A stretch of 64,000 bases of DNA from Polyangiaceae bacterium (GCA_016712345.1 JADJRH010000011.1:1674001-1738000), one strand, 5' to 3'. Counted from the first letter of the stretch, positions 31,267-40,148 are shown. A program made the numbers and translations. Notes: a model not told the origin generated them from the letters alone.

Positions 31267-33174
31267 TTACCACATCACACAATGGGGATTGGTCCCAATG
31301 GCGTTTGCCGACAGTCCATCGGTGGCCGCCACTACGGGACACGGATTGTTGTTGATTTGGTAAGGCAACCAGCGAAACGCATCGAGCAGCACCACCGAGT
31401 CGCCGATGCCGTCGGAAACGTCGAACACCGTTAGATCAAGGGTGATTGTTTCGCCTATCACAATGGGAGCATTGGTGGCAAGCCAACCTGTGGAGGCCGG
31501 CATGCCTGTTCCAACGAGGTCCGCCATGCCGAGCGGGCAGAAGAGACAACCCAACGGTTCACACATCTGAAACGCTGCGTTATCCACAGAGACCGGAAGG
31601 CCGACAGGGTCGAAAGCGACGTTTCCATCGAGCGGGATAAACTGGGAGGCACTTGTTTGCAGTGCCAAAAAAAAGTCGTTTTTGGCGGCGCAGAGCGACG
31701 TTGGATACTCCGCCGTTAAGAACTGGTTTCGGAAAACAAACCCGTACGCGTTGGTTGGTGTACGCACCACAAGCCGAAGCACCACGCCGTCGTTTGCGCC
31801 CGACCCGGTTGGGCAGCCTGCGTTGCACCCCCCGGTTTCGGGGAATAAGCCGTTGTGAGCCTCCAGATAGGAAGACGGCGGTGAGCCTACCCATCCGAGG
31901 TCTGTGCCCGGTGCGGACGGTACATAGTCAGGGTGCGACGGCGCGCGCATCTTCCCAGTGGAAAGGCCCACCATGGATGTGCCTCGCTTTGGCGTGACAG
32001 ACCCATACGTGCTGACGGTGGCTGTCTGGAGATTTTGGAAGGCCGCCATTTGCGCTGGGGAAGGGGCCGTTCCGTCGGCTCGAAGCAGCTCGGCTGACAA
32101 GAGGCCCCACGTTTGCTGCGCCTTGGGAACGCCGACGGTGGCTGTTTGGCAGAGTTCCATCGCTTTGGCCAGGTTGAGCGCGGTCACCCCCGTCAGGATC
32201 TCACCCTCATCACACGTCACGATACCCGAATCGGGAGTGGTAGAATTGCAGTCGTCATCAATGCCGTTTCCCACCCCTTCTACCGTTGACCCCGACTGGG
32301 GATCTACACCAAAGGTATCTTCAAAAGCGCCTGGGTTTACCCATGGGTTGAAATCGTTGCAGTCGCCTTCGCACGCGGTCCAACCGTCTCCGTCAATGTC
32401 CGTTGCAATGTCCACCTGACCATCGCAGTCATCGTCCACGCCGTTATCGCATTGCTCGGCGGCGGGGAGTACCTGACCCAGACACGCTTCCCATCCCGTG
32501 CCTGAAGCGTCACACGTTCGAAGTCCGGCGTGACAAGGCCCCACATCCTGCGTTCCGGGCGCGCCTACATAACACGGTTGAACCTCGCCGGGTGAGCAAA
32601 AACAAGTCCCGTCGGCCAGTTCGTTTTGCTCGCAGCCATTGGAAGGTTCCCCATCACAATCTGCCCAGCCTAGCTCGCACCCGACGAATGTACACAGGCC
32701 ATTTTCACACGTCGGCGGGAGGGTGTGTGGGGGCGGGTTGGCAGCACAGATGTTGCCACAAAAGCCGCAGTTGCTTTCGTCGGCTGAAACATCGTGGCAG
32801 GTGCCATTACAGCATGAAAGACCGGCCTCGCAGGGCTGGCTTGCGTTGCACCCAGGAATGCATTGCCCTTGTGTACAGACAGTTCCAAGGGGACATTCTG
32901 AGTCGACCGTGCAACCCGATTGGACGGTTCCGCCCGATCCGCCTGTTGCTCCCGATCCGCCTGTTGCTCCCGATCCGCCTGTTGCTCCCGATCCGCCTGT
33001 GCTGCCTGCGGCCGTTGACGTGGACGCCGTTGCTCCACCGGAACCGGCGGCGTCTGTGGACCCTGTTACGCTGGCTTCGTACACAGTGCCGCCGTTGCAC
33101 CCGGCAAGGCAGACAACCCACCCGGCAACCGCGGCCGCCCTGACCTCCCCGATACCGAATCTCCGAGCGACCAT
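31267..33174 (-). CDS. choice-of-anchor L-type lipoprotein with MopE-like metal-binding motifs
   Basis: 635 aa from the ATG at 33174. The signal peptide ends in the lipobox CLAGC. A short GATGGS repeat linker follows. The next ~250 residues are Cys-rich: ECPLGTVCTQGQCIPGC, then SCCNGTCHDVSADESNCGFC, and two calcium-type loops of the MopE kind (CDNGVDDDCDGQVDIATDID and GDCNDFNP...GIDDDCNS). The C-terminal ~300 residues resemble choice-of-anchor L proteins (TGVTALNLAKAMELC, GCPTGSGANDGVVLRL, TAEYPTSLCAAKNDFFLAL, TLDLTVFDVSDGIGDSVVLL). It is a surface protein, likely calcium- or metal-stabilised, of unknown role. Confidence 0.85.
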   Translation of the reverse strand: MVARRFGIGEVRAAAVAGWVVCLAGCNGGTVYEASVTGSTDAAGSGGATASTSTAAGSTGGSGATGGSGATGGSGATGGSGGTVQSGCTVDSECPLGTVCTQGQCIPGCNASQPCEAGLSCCNGTCHDVSADESNCGFCGNICAANPPPHTLPPTCENGLCTFVGCELGWADCDGEPSNGCEQNELADGTCFCSPGEVQPCYVGAPGTQDVGPCHAGLRTCDASGTGWEACLGQVLPAAEQCDNGVDDDCDGQVDIATDIDGDGWTACEGDCNDFNPWVNPGAFEDTFGVDPQSGSTVEGVGNGIDDDCNSTTPDSGIVTCDEGEILTGVTALNLAKAMELCQTATVGVPKAQQTWGLLSAELLRADGTAPSPAQMAAFQNLQTATVSTYGSVTPKRGTSMVGLSTGKMRAPSHPDYVPSAPGTDLGWVGSPPSSYLEAHNGLFPETGGCNAGCPTGSGANDGVVLRLVVRTPTNAYGFVFRNQFLTAEYPTSLCAAKNDFFLALQTSASQFIPLDGNVAFDPVGLPVSVDNAAFQMCEPLGCLFCPLGMADLVGTGMPASTGWLATNAPIVIGETITLDLTVFDVSDGIGDSVVLLDAFRWLPYQINNNPCPVVAATDGLSANAIGTNPHCVMW

Positions 33175-33269
33175 TGGCCCATCAAATTGGATCTTTTCCC
33201 CCCTGTCAACGGCTTGTTGCTTCCAGCTCTTTCGTCGGATGTGTACCTGCACCGAGCCAAGAGCACCAA

Positions 33270-33305
33270 TTCCGCTCTTACTGTTCGTTCACGCGAACGA
33301 ATGGG
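33270..33305 (-). promoter_or_regulatory. repeated intergenic word CGTTCACGC..GAATGGG, copy 2
   Basis: This copy contains a perfect 7-bp inverted repeat, TTCGTTC-ACGC-GAACGAA. It is 96-131 bp upstream of the choice-of-anchor lipoprotein start (33174, minus strand) and 142-177 bp upstream of the RCC1 lipoprotein start (33447, plus strand). Confidence 0.45.
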
Positions 33306-33415
33306 AGGGGTTGTAAACAGCCGTTCTCAACTCGACAGGCCTCGGTGGGCAAACAGCAGATTTTCCGCGGTAGGTGTGGGATCCCGGGTTTGCCGGTTGC
33401 CGGCACAGCTCGTGC

Positions 33416-33450
33416 TCATGACGGCCGCTGTCAAGGAGCGGCCGTCATGA
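33416..33450 (+). promoter_or_regulatory. perfect 14-bp hairpin enclosing the RBS and start codon of the RCC1 lipoprotein gene
   Basis: TCATGACGGCCGCT (33416-33429) is exactly complementary to AGCGGCCGTCATGA (33437-33450), with a 7-base loop GTCAAGG. The ATG (33447-33449) is in the right arm, and the ribosome site AAGGAG (33433-33438) spans the loop and stem base. In mRNA this would occlude initiation unless opened. As DNA it is also an operator-like palindrome. Confidence 0.75.
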
Positions 33451-35984
33451 AGAGACTCATCGGGTTGTTAGGTCTGACAGTGGTATGGTTGGGCGTCGGT
33501 TGTGACGGCGCAGAATCTACCACCGCGACAAGTACAACCGGCGGGTCAGGAGGAAACGCCACTTCCAGTTCGACGGGCATGGGCGCCACCGGGGGAAACA
33601 CCTCATCCAGCAGCACGGTTGGTAGTTCCACAGGTGGAATGGCAAGCGGCGGTTCAGGTGCGGGTGGAATGTCCACCGGCGGTACAAGTACAGGTGGATC
33701 GTCCACCGGCGGTACAAACACAGGTGGAACGGGCACTGGAACGGGTGGCACAGGCAACGGTGGCAGCACCACCGGTGGGGGCGGGCAGGGTAGCACCGGA
33801 ACAACCACTGGAACCGGTGGGATGGGAGGTTCAGGGCAAGGGGGAAGTGGTACAGGCGGTATGCCGGAGCCCGACGTTCCGCATCCCTGCAATCCCGGAT
33901 CGTTTTGGGACGGTACGCAGTGCACGATCAACTTCCGCACGCTGGAGATCGGAGCCGAACATGTGCACGCGCTTGAGTCGAACGGATCGATCTCGTATTG
34001 GGGCCTGCTGAGCAGCGAGAAAAACGTTGCGCCCCTTGTTGCCCCGCTCATCCACGCGAACGTTTCTACCCCCACAGGGGCGGGAACGGGTTGGAAAAGT
34101 GTACACGCCGGCGGTGGGTTGGGAGGATTGGGGTTTGGTTGCGCCATTCGCGACGACGACGCGTTGCTCTGCTGGGGCAACGACGTGGCCAACGGCGCCT
34201 TTGTTTCCTCACCTCAAGAAATCGCTCCCGGCAGTTTGTGGCGCTCCATCGACTTGGGGCGCCAATATGGCTGCGGCATTCATCTCGACGGCTCGCTTTG
34301 GTGTTGGGGCCTCGGCACGGACAAAGTGCTTGGGGTGTCAGGCGTCAACGTTGCAATGGACCCAATTCAGGTGGGCAATCAAACCGACTGGGCCATGGTT
34401 TCAACCGGGATGAATCACGTGTGCGCGCTCAAGACCGACGGAGATGTGTACTGTTGGGGAAACCCGATGTCGGGCGCCGCTTCCACAGCGGGAGGATCTG
34501 CCGTTCCAATGCTTGTTGCCACCGGATACATGTTTGTGGATGCCGGCACCGAGGTCACGTGCGGTATCAAGGCCGATGGTACACTCTGGTGTTGGGGCGA
34601 CAACGATCGCTGGCAATTGGGCATTGGATCGAGCAACCCCAAACTGTCGAGCACTCCTCTCCAGGTGGGCACCCATATTGACTGGAGACGGGTGGAGGTG
34701 GGAGACAGCGCCGTGTGCGGCATTCGACAAGAAGGGTCGCTCTACTGCTGGGGCGGCCTCAACTATTATTATCAACTCGCCGCCGAATATTTCGCGACAG
34801 TTCCACCCCCGGCGGTCACAAGTATGGCCCCCGTTTTGGTGGGCGAGCCCAACTCCTATTCTGAAGTCGCATTATCCACCGGAACCATCTATTTTGGAAG
34901 CGCCTGCGCCCGCAGAAAAACAGGTGAAGTGGACTGTTGGGGTGACAACTCCCAAGGTCAACTTGGTATGGGTAGTTTTGGCAACAAAGATCTACCCACC
35001 GCTGTTGGCTCCGGGCCATGGAAAGCCGGTGATGGAACGTGCGCGATCAAACAGGACGGAACCCTATGGTGTTGGGCGCTGAGTTATATCAAAGATCCGC
35101 AGATCTCCCCCAAGCAAAGCGGTACAGCCACCGATTGGAAAGACGTGACCACGTCCGGCAGTGGAAGCCAATGTGCCATTAAAAATGACAACACGCTCTG
35201 GTGTTGGGGCACCTCAGACAGTGGAGCGCTGGGGTTGGGTGTTGGGGTCAAAGATGTTCCCCTTCCCATGCAGGTCGGCACCGCCACCTGGACAAAAGTG
35301 GTCACCGGGAGTAGCTCACGTTGCGGCATTCAAACAAATGGCGCCATGTTTTGCTGGGGTAGCAATGTCAAAGGCGTTCTGGGCGACGGAACGCAGGACA
35401 CCCGTTTTTCGCCTACCCCCATCCTTTCGGCCAAAACATGGATCGACGTCAGTTTGTCCGACGCAACATGCGGCGTCACCACCCAGGGTGAACTTTATTG
35501 TTGGGGCGACGGCTTCACCCCAACACCTACCCAATTCGGTGCGGATACCAACTGGAAGTCGATCGAAGTGGGCCGCTATTTCCAAAACCAATTTTGTGGC
35601 ATTCGCACAACGGGGGCACTCACTTGTTGGGGTCAAGCCCCGTTTGGAGACGGCACCAACATTTCCAGCGCAACGCCCGTTACCATCGGCGTCGACACCG
35701 ATTGGGCGCAGGTTTCCATGAAGGGTCAAACAATCTGTGGAACTCGAACAGACAATCGCCTTTTCTGTTGGGGAGTTGACCGCGGCGCAGGCGCGTACGG
35801 CAAAGTCGTCACCAACCTATCTCCGGTGCAAATGTTCAACAGCGACTTTGCGTGGGTGAGTGCCAGTGCTTTCTCCCTGATGGCGCTTAAAACCGACGGG
35901 TCACTCGTCACTTGGGGAACTGGCTATGGCGGCATCCTGGCTCACGGCGACGCGTGGGCCACGGTGCCCACCCCCGTCCAATAA
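33447..35984 (+). CDS. RCC1-repeat lipoprotein (beta-propeller)
   Basis: 845 aa from the ATG at 33447, chosen for AAGGAG 8-9 bases upstream and a good lipoprotein signal ending LGVGC. A Gly/Thr-rich linker (about 25-145) precedes about a dozen RCC1-type blades, each with a CGI..DG.L(W/Y)CWG core (for example CALKTDGDVYCWG, CGIKADGTLWCWG, CAIKNDNTLWCWG). Each blade adds Cys pairs not found in eukaryotic RCC1, suggesting disulphide-clamped blades outside the cell. Such propellers are protein- or ligand-binding scaffolds. The start codon is buried in a strong hairpin. Confidence 0.9.
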   Translation: MKRLIGLLGLTVVWLGVGCDGAESTTATSTTGGSGGNATSSSTGMGATGGNTSSSSTVGSSTGGMASGGSGAGGMSTGGTSTGGSSTGGTNTGGTGTGTGGTGNGGSTTGGGGQGSTGTTTGTGGMGGSGQGGSGTGGMPEPDVPHPCNPGSFWDGTQCTINFRTLEIGAEHVHALESNGSISYWGLLSSEKNVAPLVAPLIHANVSTPTGAGTGWKSVHAGGGLGGLGFGCAIRDDDALLCWGNDVANGAFVSSPQEIAPGSLWRSIDLGRQYGCGIHLDGSLWCWGLGTDKVLGVSGVNVAMDPIQVGNQTDWAMVSTGMNHVCALKTDGDVYCWGNPMSGAASTAGGSAVPMLVATGYMFVDAGTEVTCGIKADGTLWCWGDNDRWQLGIGSSNPKLSSTPLQVGTHIDWRRVEVGDSAVCGIRQEGSLYCWGGLNYYYQLAAEYFATVPPPAVTSMAPVLVGEPNSYSEVALSTGTIYFGSACARRKTGEVDCWGDNSQGQLGMGSFGNKDLPTAVGSGPWKAGDGTCAIKQDGTLWCWALSYIKDPQISPKQSGTATDWKDVTTSGSGSQCAIKNDNTLWCWGTSDSGALGLGVGVKDVPLPMQVGTATWTKVVTGSSSRCGIQTNGAMFCWGSNVKGVLGDGTQDTRFSPTPILSAKTWIDVSLSDATCGVTTQGELYCWGDGFTPTPTQFGADTNWKSIEVGRYFQNQFCGIRTTGALTCWGQAPFGDGTNISSATPVTIGVDTDWAQVSMKGQTICGTRTDNRLFCWGVDRGAGAYGKVVTNLSPVQMFNSDFAWVSASAFSLMALKTDGSLVTWGTGYGGILAHGDAWATVPTPVQ

Positions 35985-36012
35985 GTCCTTGGCTCCATCG
36001 CCAAAACCTCCC

Positions 36013-36100
36013 ATGTCAACCTCAAAGCCATGTTCTGGCGCCGTCTCCCCATTTCGGCGCATGCGACACCCATTCAGTTCACGGGTTTATGGCACGCGAC
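36013..36100 (+). repeat. chimeric remnant matching two sites 1.5-2 kb downstream
   Basis: ATGTCAACCTCAAAGCCAT at 36013 equals the first 19 bases of the gene at 37567. From about 36044, CCCCATTTCGGCGCATGC, then CACCCAT.CAGTTCACGGGTTT, matches 38067-38108, the start of the GDPD gene. It looks like a copy of 37567-38108 from which roughly 450 bp were deleted. It overlaps the 3' end of dinB on the other strand. Confidence 0.65.
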
Positions 36101-37316
36101 GAGCGCCCGCGGACCCGCCGAGATGCACCGACTCGTAGCCGTATTTTTCTCGGATTTCATCCATGATCGGGCCGACGGGGCGAGCTGTACAAAACGGCAA
36201 ACTCAACTGCTCGGCCTCTTCTGGTCCAATTAAGTTGGACAGGCCCACACCCACGAGGCGAATGGGTAGACGCCGCTTTTTTGCCACACGGTAGAGTTGA
36301 ACGATTGCGCTATACACCTTCGCTTCGTCAGACGTCGCCTCCATTGTGCGGGCCCTCGTGAACGTATCAAAGTCTGAATAACGAAGCTTGAGCGTAACAG
36401 TGCGAGCGCGGATGCCGCGTTTTCGTGCTCGAAAACACACGCGCTCTGCAAGGCTGAGAAGTTCTGTCAGGACGCGACTTTCATCGTGGAGCGAAGAAAA
36501 AAAGGTGCGCTCGTTGGAAATGGAGCCGAGGTCCAGCCCCTCAGGGTCGTGCTCGTGAAATGCGGGCCGCTCTCTACCCAGTGACTTTACCGGACCGTTT
36601 CCAGCGATTTCCCGCTCTAAAAAGGCCAATACGCGGCTGTACTTTGACCGGAGTGGGCCTGTGGGTAGATTGGCCAAATCACCCAACGTATGAATGCCGT
36701 CAGCCACCAGCCGCTCTTCGGTTTTAGGGCCGATGCCCGGCAATTTGCGCACCGGTAACGGAAGCAAAAACGCCCGCTCACCACCCTGCGGAACAAGCAA
36801 CACCCCCTCGGGTTTGGCCCGGCCGCTCGCCACCTTTGCAATGACTCGTGTCGCGCCGATTCCAGCGCTTGCCGGCAGGTTGATTTCGCGCCGAATGGCG
36901 GCACACATCGCTCGGACAGCACGCTCAATCGCCGCATCGCCGTCTTCGTTTTCTGACTGCCTATACAGTCCCTCACAGCCCGCAAAGTCGATGTAGAATT
37001 CATCAATGCTGGCCGCGCGCACCTCGGGGCTGTAGCGCTCAATCACTTCCCGCACACGCGCCGAATAGTCAGAATAAGCCCCGTGGCGCGTGGGTAGAAA
37101 CACCGCATTGGGCGGCGCAAGGCGACTGGCCTCAAGGAGCGATATGCCAGAGCGCACACCAAAAGGCCGAACCTCGTAACTGGCGGCCGTTACCACGCCC
37201 CGCGCCCCGCGCTCTCCGCCCACAACCACCGGCTTACCCACGAGCGAAGGGTTAAAAAGCCGCTCTACCGAGACAAAAAACGTGTCGAGGTCGAGGCAGC
37301 AAATACGTGCGGGCAT
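36087..37316 (-). CDS. dinB: DNA polymerase IV (Y-family translesion polymerase)
   Basis: 409 aa. Catalytic motifs: CCLDLDTFFVSVERL (DLD in place of the usual DMD; first metal Asp retained), SYEVRPFGVRSGISLLEA, and SIDEFYIDF (second acidic pair). Helix-hairpin-helix RKLPGIGPKTEERL and the little-finger region (TVTLKLRYSDFDTFTRARTM) follow. It carries out error-prone bypass of DNA lesions. The C-terminal end (residues about 395-409) is encoded in DNA that overlaps the chimeric remnant at 36013-36100, so the tail may have been altered; no beta-clamp-binding motif is obvious there. A candidate LexA site lies just upstream of the start. Confidence 0.95.
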   Translation of the reverse strand: MPARICCLDLDTFFVSVERLFNPSLVGKPVVVGGERGARGVVTAASYEVRPFGVRSGISLLEASRLAPPNAVFLPTRHGAYSDYSARVREVIERYSPEVRAASIDEFYIDFAGCEGLYRQSENEDGDAAIERAVRAMCAAIRREINLPASAGIGATRVIAKVASGRAKPEGVLLVPQGGERAFLLPLPVRKLPGIGPKTEERLVADGIHTLGDLANLPTGPLRSKYSRVLAFLEREIAGNGPVKSLGRERPAFHEHDPEGLDLGSISNERTFFSSLHDESRVLTELLSLAERVCFRARKRGIRARTVTLKLRYSDFDTFTRARTMEATSDEAKVYSAIVQLYRVAKKRRLPIRLVGVGLSNLIGPEEAEQLSLPFCTARPVGPIMDEIREKYGYESVHLGGSAGARRVP

Positions 37317-37324
37317 AACGGCAA

Positions 37325-37340
37325 CTGAACAGATGTTACG
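37325..37340 (-). promoter_or_regulatory. candidate LexA (SOS) box upstream of dinB
   Basis: On the minus strand CGTAACATCTGTTCAG, 8 bases from the dinB ATG. It keeps the GTTCAG half and agrees at 14 of 16 positions with the myxobacterial LexA consensus CTRHAMRYBYGTTCAG as I recall it. It fits SOS control of a translesion polymerase; not proven. Confidence 0.4.
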
Positions 37341-37428
37341 TCATGTCTGAAAGAGGCGATACGAAAATCGTATGGGCAGAGAAAACCCGCGCGGAAAAAG
37401 AAAACCTCGCGCTCCGCCGGGGGGCGTT

Positions 37429-37448
37429 GCGGGGGGCGGGCCCCCCGC
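37429..37448. other. very GC-rich hairpin between dinB and the next gene
   Basis: Arms GCGGGGGG and CCCCCCGC with a 4-base loop. There is no U-run on either side in the correct orientation, so it is not a classical terminator. Its role is unknown. Confidence 0.5.
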
Positions 37449-37566
37449 CCACAAAAAACGTTAGACCTGTTCTTTCGACTGACTCAAAACGCCACGTGAA
37501 GCCCCATCCCCGCTCCGCCGGGAACGGCACCCACCGTGATTCCAATAACGTTGCGCAAAACATCGG

Positions 37567-38052
37567 ATGTCAACCTCAAAGCCATATTCGATCGCCCGTG
37601 CCGAGTTGATTGCCGATCAAATTGGCCGGCTCGCAACCCAACATCTGCACCAGCTTGCGGGACATCATGCCAATCTCGCTTTTTGGCTTTCGGAGGCGGC
37701 GGCTGCGGTGCGCACCATTGAGGATTATCCGCACCGGTTCAAACAACTTCGCGATTCTCAGCTTTCTTGGATGAGCGAGCACAAGACAAAGATTGTGCCC
37801 CGCTGTCCCATCTGCCGTGGAGTCTGTGAGTTCGGGCCGCAGACGCCGGATCGGCCTCACCGTGTACCCGCGGAGGATCTCCACGCGGCGCGTGACGCGG
37901 TCCGACGGTCTGTTCGGCAGTTCCTTGTCAGACTCTATCAAGCCGGTCACCTGACAGAGGTTGAAGTGCGAAACGCGGCAGACATGGTCGGCGCGTCGAT
38001 CGAAACCGAAGATCTGCGGCTCGACCAAGACGAGATTCAACTGAGTCGATAA
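37567..38052 (+). CDS. hypothetical protein with CxxC...C zinc-like motif
   Basis: 161 aa, mostly helical. RCPICRGVCEFGPQTPDRP (about residues 79-97) holds a CxxC and a third Cys. The flanking helices (ADQIGRLATQHLHQLAG; RDAVRRSVRQFLVRLYQAG) look like a small conserved family seen in planctomycete and myxobacterial genomes with no assigned role. Only three Cys are in the motif, so a complete zinc site would need a His (for example H98). It is followed 39 bases later by the GDPD lipoprotein gene; the first 19 bases recur at 36013. Confidence 0.6.
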   Translation: MSTSKPYSIARAELIADQIGRLATQHLHQLAGHHANLAFWLSEAAAAVRTIEDYPHRFKQLRDSQLSWMSEHKTKIVPRCPICRGVCEFGPQTPDRPHRVPAEDLHAARDAVRRSVRQFLVRLYQAGHLTEVEVRNAADMVGASIETEDLRLDQDEIQLSR

Positions 38053-38090
38053 CCTTGCGGCGTATCCCCATTTCGGCGCATGCTGCACCC

Positions 38091-39116
38091 ATGCAGTTCA
38101 CGGGTTTTGTTTCGGCATTAGGGATCGCGCTCGCGCTCACGGGGTGCGGCCCGTCGGAAGAAACGTCGGGGCAAGGCGGGAGTGGAGGTCAGGTCACCAC
38201 GACCGGCGGGTCGGGTGGTTCCGGCGGCACGGCGGGAGGCGCCCCGATTGTTGACCCGGCGCTTTTTGACTGCACAGCCTCCAAACCTCCCGTTCGCACA
38301 AATAGCATTCCCACAGCGTGCGCGACCGACCCGACGTGCACCACCAAACTCGTCAGCGGGCACCGCGCGGCGGGGGGCGAGCTGGGAGTCATTGCTCCAG
38401 AAGACACCGTTGCCGCGGTGAACGCCGCCGTTGTGTTGGGAATTGACTTTGTGGAGACCGATCCTCGCCCCACCAAAGACGGTGTACTCATCAACTTGCA
38501 CGACCCCACGGTGGACAGAACCACGTTCGGCACCGGCGAAGCCGCACAAATGACGCTCGCCGAAATTCAAGCGCTGGAGCTGAAAACATCGGAGTATGCC
38601 GGCGACTTTTCGTGCGCGCGCATTCCCACTTTTGAAGAAGTTTTGACGGCGGCCAAGGGAAAAGTCCATGTGCTTGTGGACGCAAACAAGACCGATCAAG
38701 TGGCTTTGCTTGTGGAGGCAATTCAAAAAACGGACACGTTGGAGTGGGCGATTTTCGACACCGATTCGGTAGAAAAGATCGATCAGGCGCTTGCGCTGGA
38801 ACCGGCGCTTTTGACCATGATTCGTGTAGCCGATCTCAATGAGCTGAACACCGAGCTGGCGCACTTTGCGGCTCACCCGCCGGTGATCGTTGAAGTGCAC
38901 GACGGTGCGGATGGCGGTGCGCTGACGCCGGCCATTCACGATGCAAACAACCGCGCTCTTGTGGATGTGTTCGTGACCGACGTGGGAGCCGGCTTGAGCG
39001 ATGATCCAAGCCTCTACGACGAAGCGTGGGCGCCGGGGTTTGATATGCTGCAAACCGATCGTCCCGACTTGGTTCTGAGGAATCTGGGCCGGTGGCCTCC
39101 GGCTCCGCAACCGTGA
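38091..39116 (+). CDS. glycerophosphodiester phosphodiesterase-family lipoprotein
   Basis: 341 aa from the ATG at 38091. The signal peptide ends in the lipobox ALTGC; a short Gly/Ser/Thr linker follows. GDPD core: GHRAAGGELGVIAPEDT (catalytic HR and the E of PE.T), DFVETDPRPTKDGVLINLHD (metal-binding E.D and second catalytic His), then IPTFEEVL and VDANKT. The order and spacing of HR, E.D and HD fit the family. Eukaryotic and bacterial GDPDs cleave glycerophosphodiesters to glycerol-3-phosphate. ETDPR in place of the usual EmDv is a small deviation. It is likely active at the cell surface or periplasm. Confidence 0.9.
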   Translation: MQFTGFVSALGIALALTGCGPSEETSGQGGSGGQVTTTGGSGGSGGTAGGAPIVDPALFDCTASKPPVRTNSIPTACATDPTCTTKLVSGHRAAGGELGVIAPEDTVAAVNAAVVLGIDFVETDPRPTKDGVLINLHDPTVDRTTFGTGEAAQMTLAEIQALELKTSEYAGDFSCARIPTFEEVLTAAKGKVHVLVDANKTDQVALLVEAIQKTDTLEWAIFDTDSVEKIDQALALEPALLTMIRVADLNELNTELAHFAAHPPVIVEVHDGADGGALTPAIHDANNRALVDVFVTDVGAGLSDDPSLYDEAWAPGFDMLQTDRPDLVLRNLGRWPPAPQP

Positions 39117-39534
39117 GTTTGGCGCGGAGCGATTTCCGTTGAGACTGTTCGTTCACGCGGGTGAATGGGAAGCCGGGAAAATGAAGGTCGAGTGTACTCA
39201 TCGGCCGGAGTGAAGTGATGCCCACGTGAAATCGAAAGCAAATAAAACCCCCTCCACGTCGCGCATAAATGCCTATTTTCTCCGGCCGAACACAACCGTT
39301 CACAAAAACAGCTTGCGTGTTCTCACGCTGTCGAGTAATACTTCCCTCGCTTCACGTCGAGTGCGCTCGCCGGAGGAACGGCGAGCCCCACAAGGGCAAA
39401 AAAAACGCCCTCTCACCGACAAGCAATCTCGTAGTGGGGCCGCGGACCTGGTTTCGCGGACTTCCCTCTGATCCTAGCGGTGCGTTGGAAGGTTGATTTT
39501 GTGATACGGCGCCGCGAATGAGACGAGAAAAGCA
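39117..39534. other. intergenic region upstream of the RRM gene
   Basis: About 420 bp. It contains copy 3 of the CGTTCACGCG..GAATGGG word (39144-39169) and the hairpin at 39365-39386. No gene is convincing. Confidence 0.5.
39365..39386 (+). promoter_or_regulatory. 8-bp hairpin in the probable leader of the RRM gene
   Basis: GCTCGCCG / CGGCGAGC with a 6-base loop, about 150 bases upstream of the RRM start. A weak second hairpin (GGGC/GCCC around an A8 run) follows at 39394-39410. It could be a leader structure or a terminator of upstream transcription; undecided. Confidence 0.3.
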
Positions 39535-39864
39535 ATGGGTAACAGACTGTACGTCGGCAATCTTTCCTTCCAAACCAACGCCGAGACAATTCGCTCTGCC
39601 TTTCAGGCGGTGGGGGAAGTAACCGACGTCCACGCAGTGACCGACCGTGAAACCGGTCAGTCGCGTGGGTTTGCGTTCGTGACAATGGGTTCGCCTGCAG
39701 AGGCGGCAAAAGCCATCGCCGAGATGAACGGCGCGCTGCTCGAAGGGCGTTCGCTTCGCGTGAACGAAGCTGAAGAGCGCACCAACCGCGGCGGCGGCGG
39801 CGGCGGCTACGGTGGCGGCGGCGGCGGCGGCGGCGGGCGTCGGGGCGGCGGAAACCGCTGGTGA
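39535..39864 (+). CDS. glycine-rich RRM RNA-binding protein
   Basis: 109 aa. One RNA recognition motif (residues 4-80): RNP2 LYVGNL (5-10) and RNP1 RGFAFVTM (44-51), with all aromatic RNA-contact positions (Y6, F46, F48) present. The C-terminal 25 residues are GGGYGGGGG-type repeats with Arg. Single-RRM glycine-rich proteins of this size occur in cyanobacteria and myxobacteria and are often cold-induced RNA chaperones. A long leader with hairpins is consistent with post-transcriptional control. Confidence 0.95.
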   Translation: MGNRLYVGNLSFQTNAETIRSAFQAVGEVTDVHAVTDRETGQSRGFAFVTMGSPAEAAKAIAEMNGALLEGRSLRVNEAEERTNRGGGGGGYGGGGGGGGGRRGGGNRW

Positions 39865-39962
39865 CGTTCGGCACGGACTGCGCGCTCTCGCTTCGGCGGG
39901 GGCGCTTGTCCCAACAACCGCCGTGGCGCGCCGGCGGAACGACGCGCGCGTAGCGAGGCGTC

Positions 39963-40148
39963 ATGTCCAATCCCAGCGTGAACAAGCGGCAAAAGGAAAA
40001 AAACCGCCAGGACAAACAGCGCGAAAAAGAAGCGAAGCGCCAACAACGCCGGCACGATCGCGGACCGAACAACGCTGGCCCGCCCGATGTCGATCCCGAC
40101 ATCGCGGGCATTGTTCCCGGCCCTCAGCCCCCTCTCGACAACCCCTAA
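39963..40148 (+). CDS. small basic conserved protein
   Basis: 61 aa. The first half is almost all Lys, Arg, Gln and Glu (VNKRQKEKNRQDKQREKEAK) and probably a single helix or disordered; the second half is DVDPDIAGIVPGPQPPLDNP. The pattern (basic helix followed by DPDIAGI.PGPQP) is familiar from short conserved myxobacterial proteins of unknown role. It lies 98 bases downstream of the RRM gene in the same direction and could be co-expressed with it. Confidence 0.7.
   Translation: MSNPSVNKRQKEKNRQDKQREKEAKRQQRRHDRGPNNAGPPDVDPDIAGIVPGPQPPLDNP

Noticed and set aside
37429..37448. Rho-independent terminator
   Set aside because: Strong stem but no U-run on the exit side for either strand, and it lies in a divergent promoter region.
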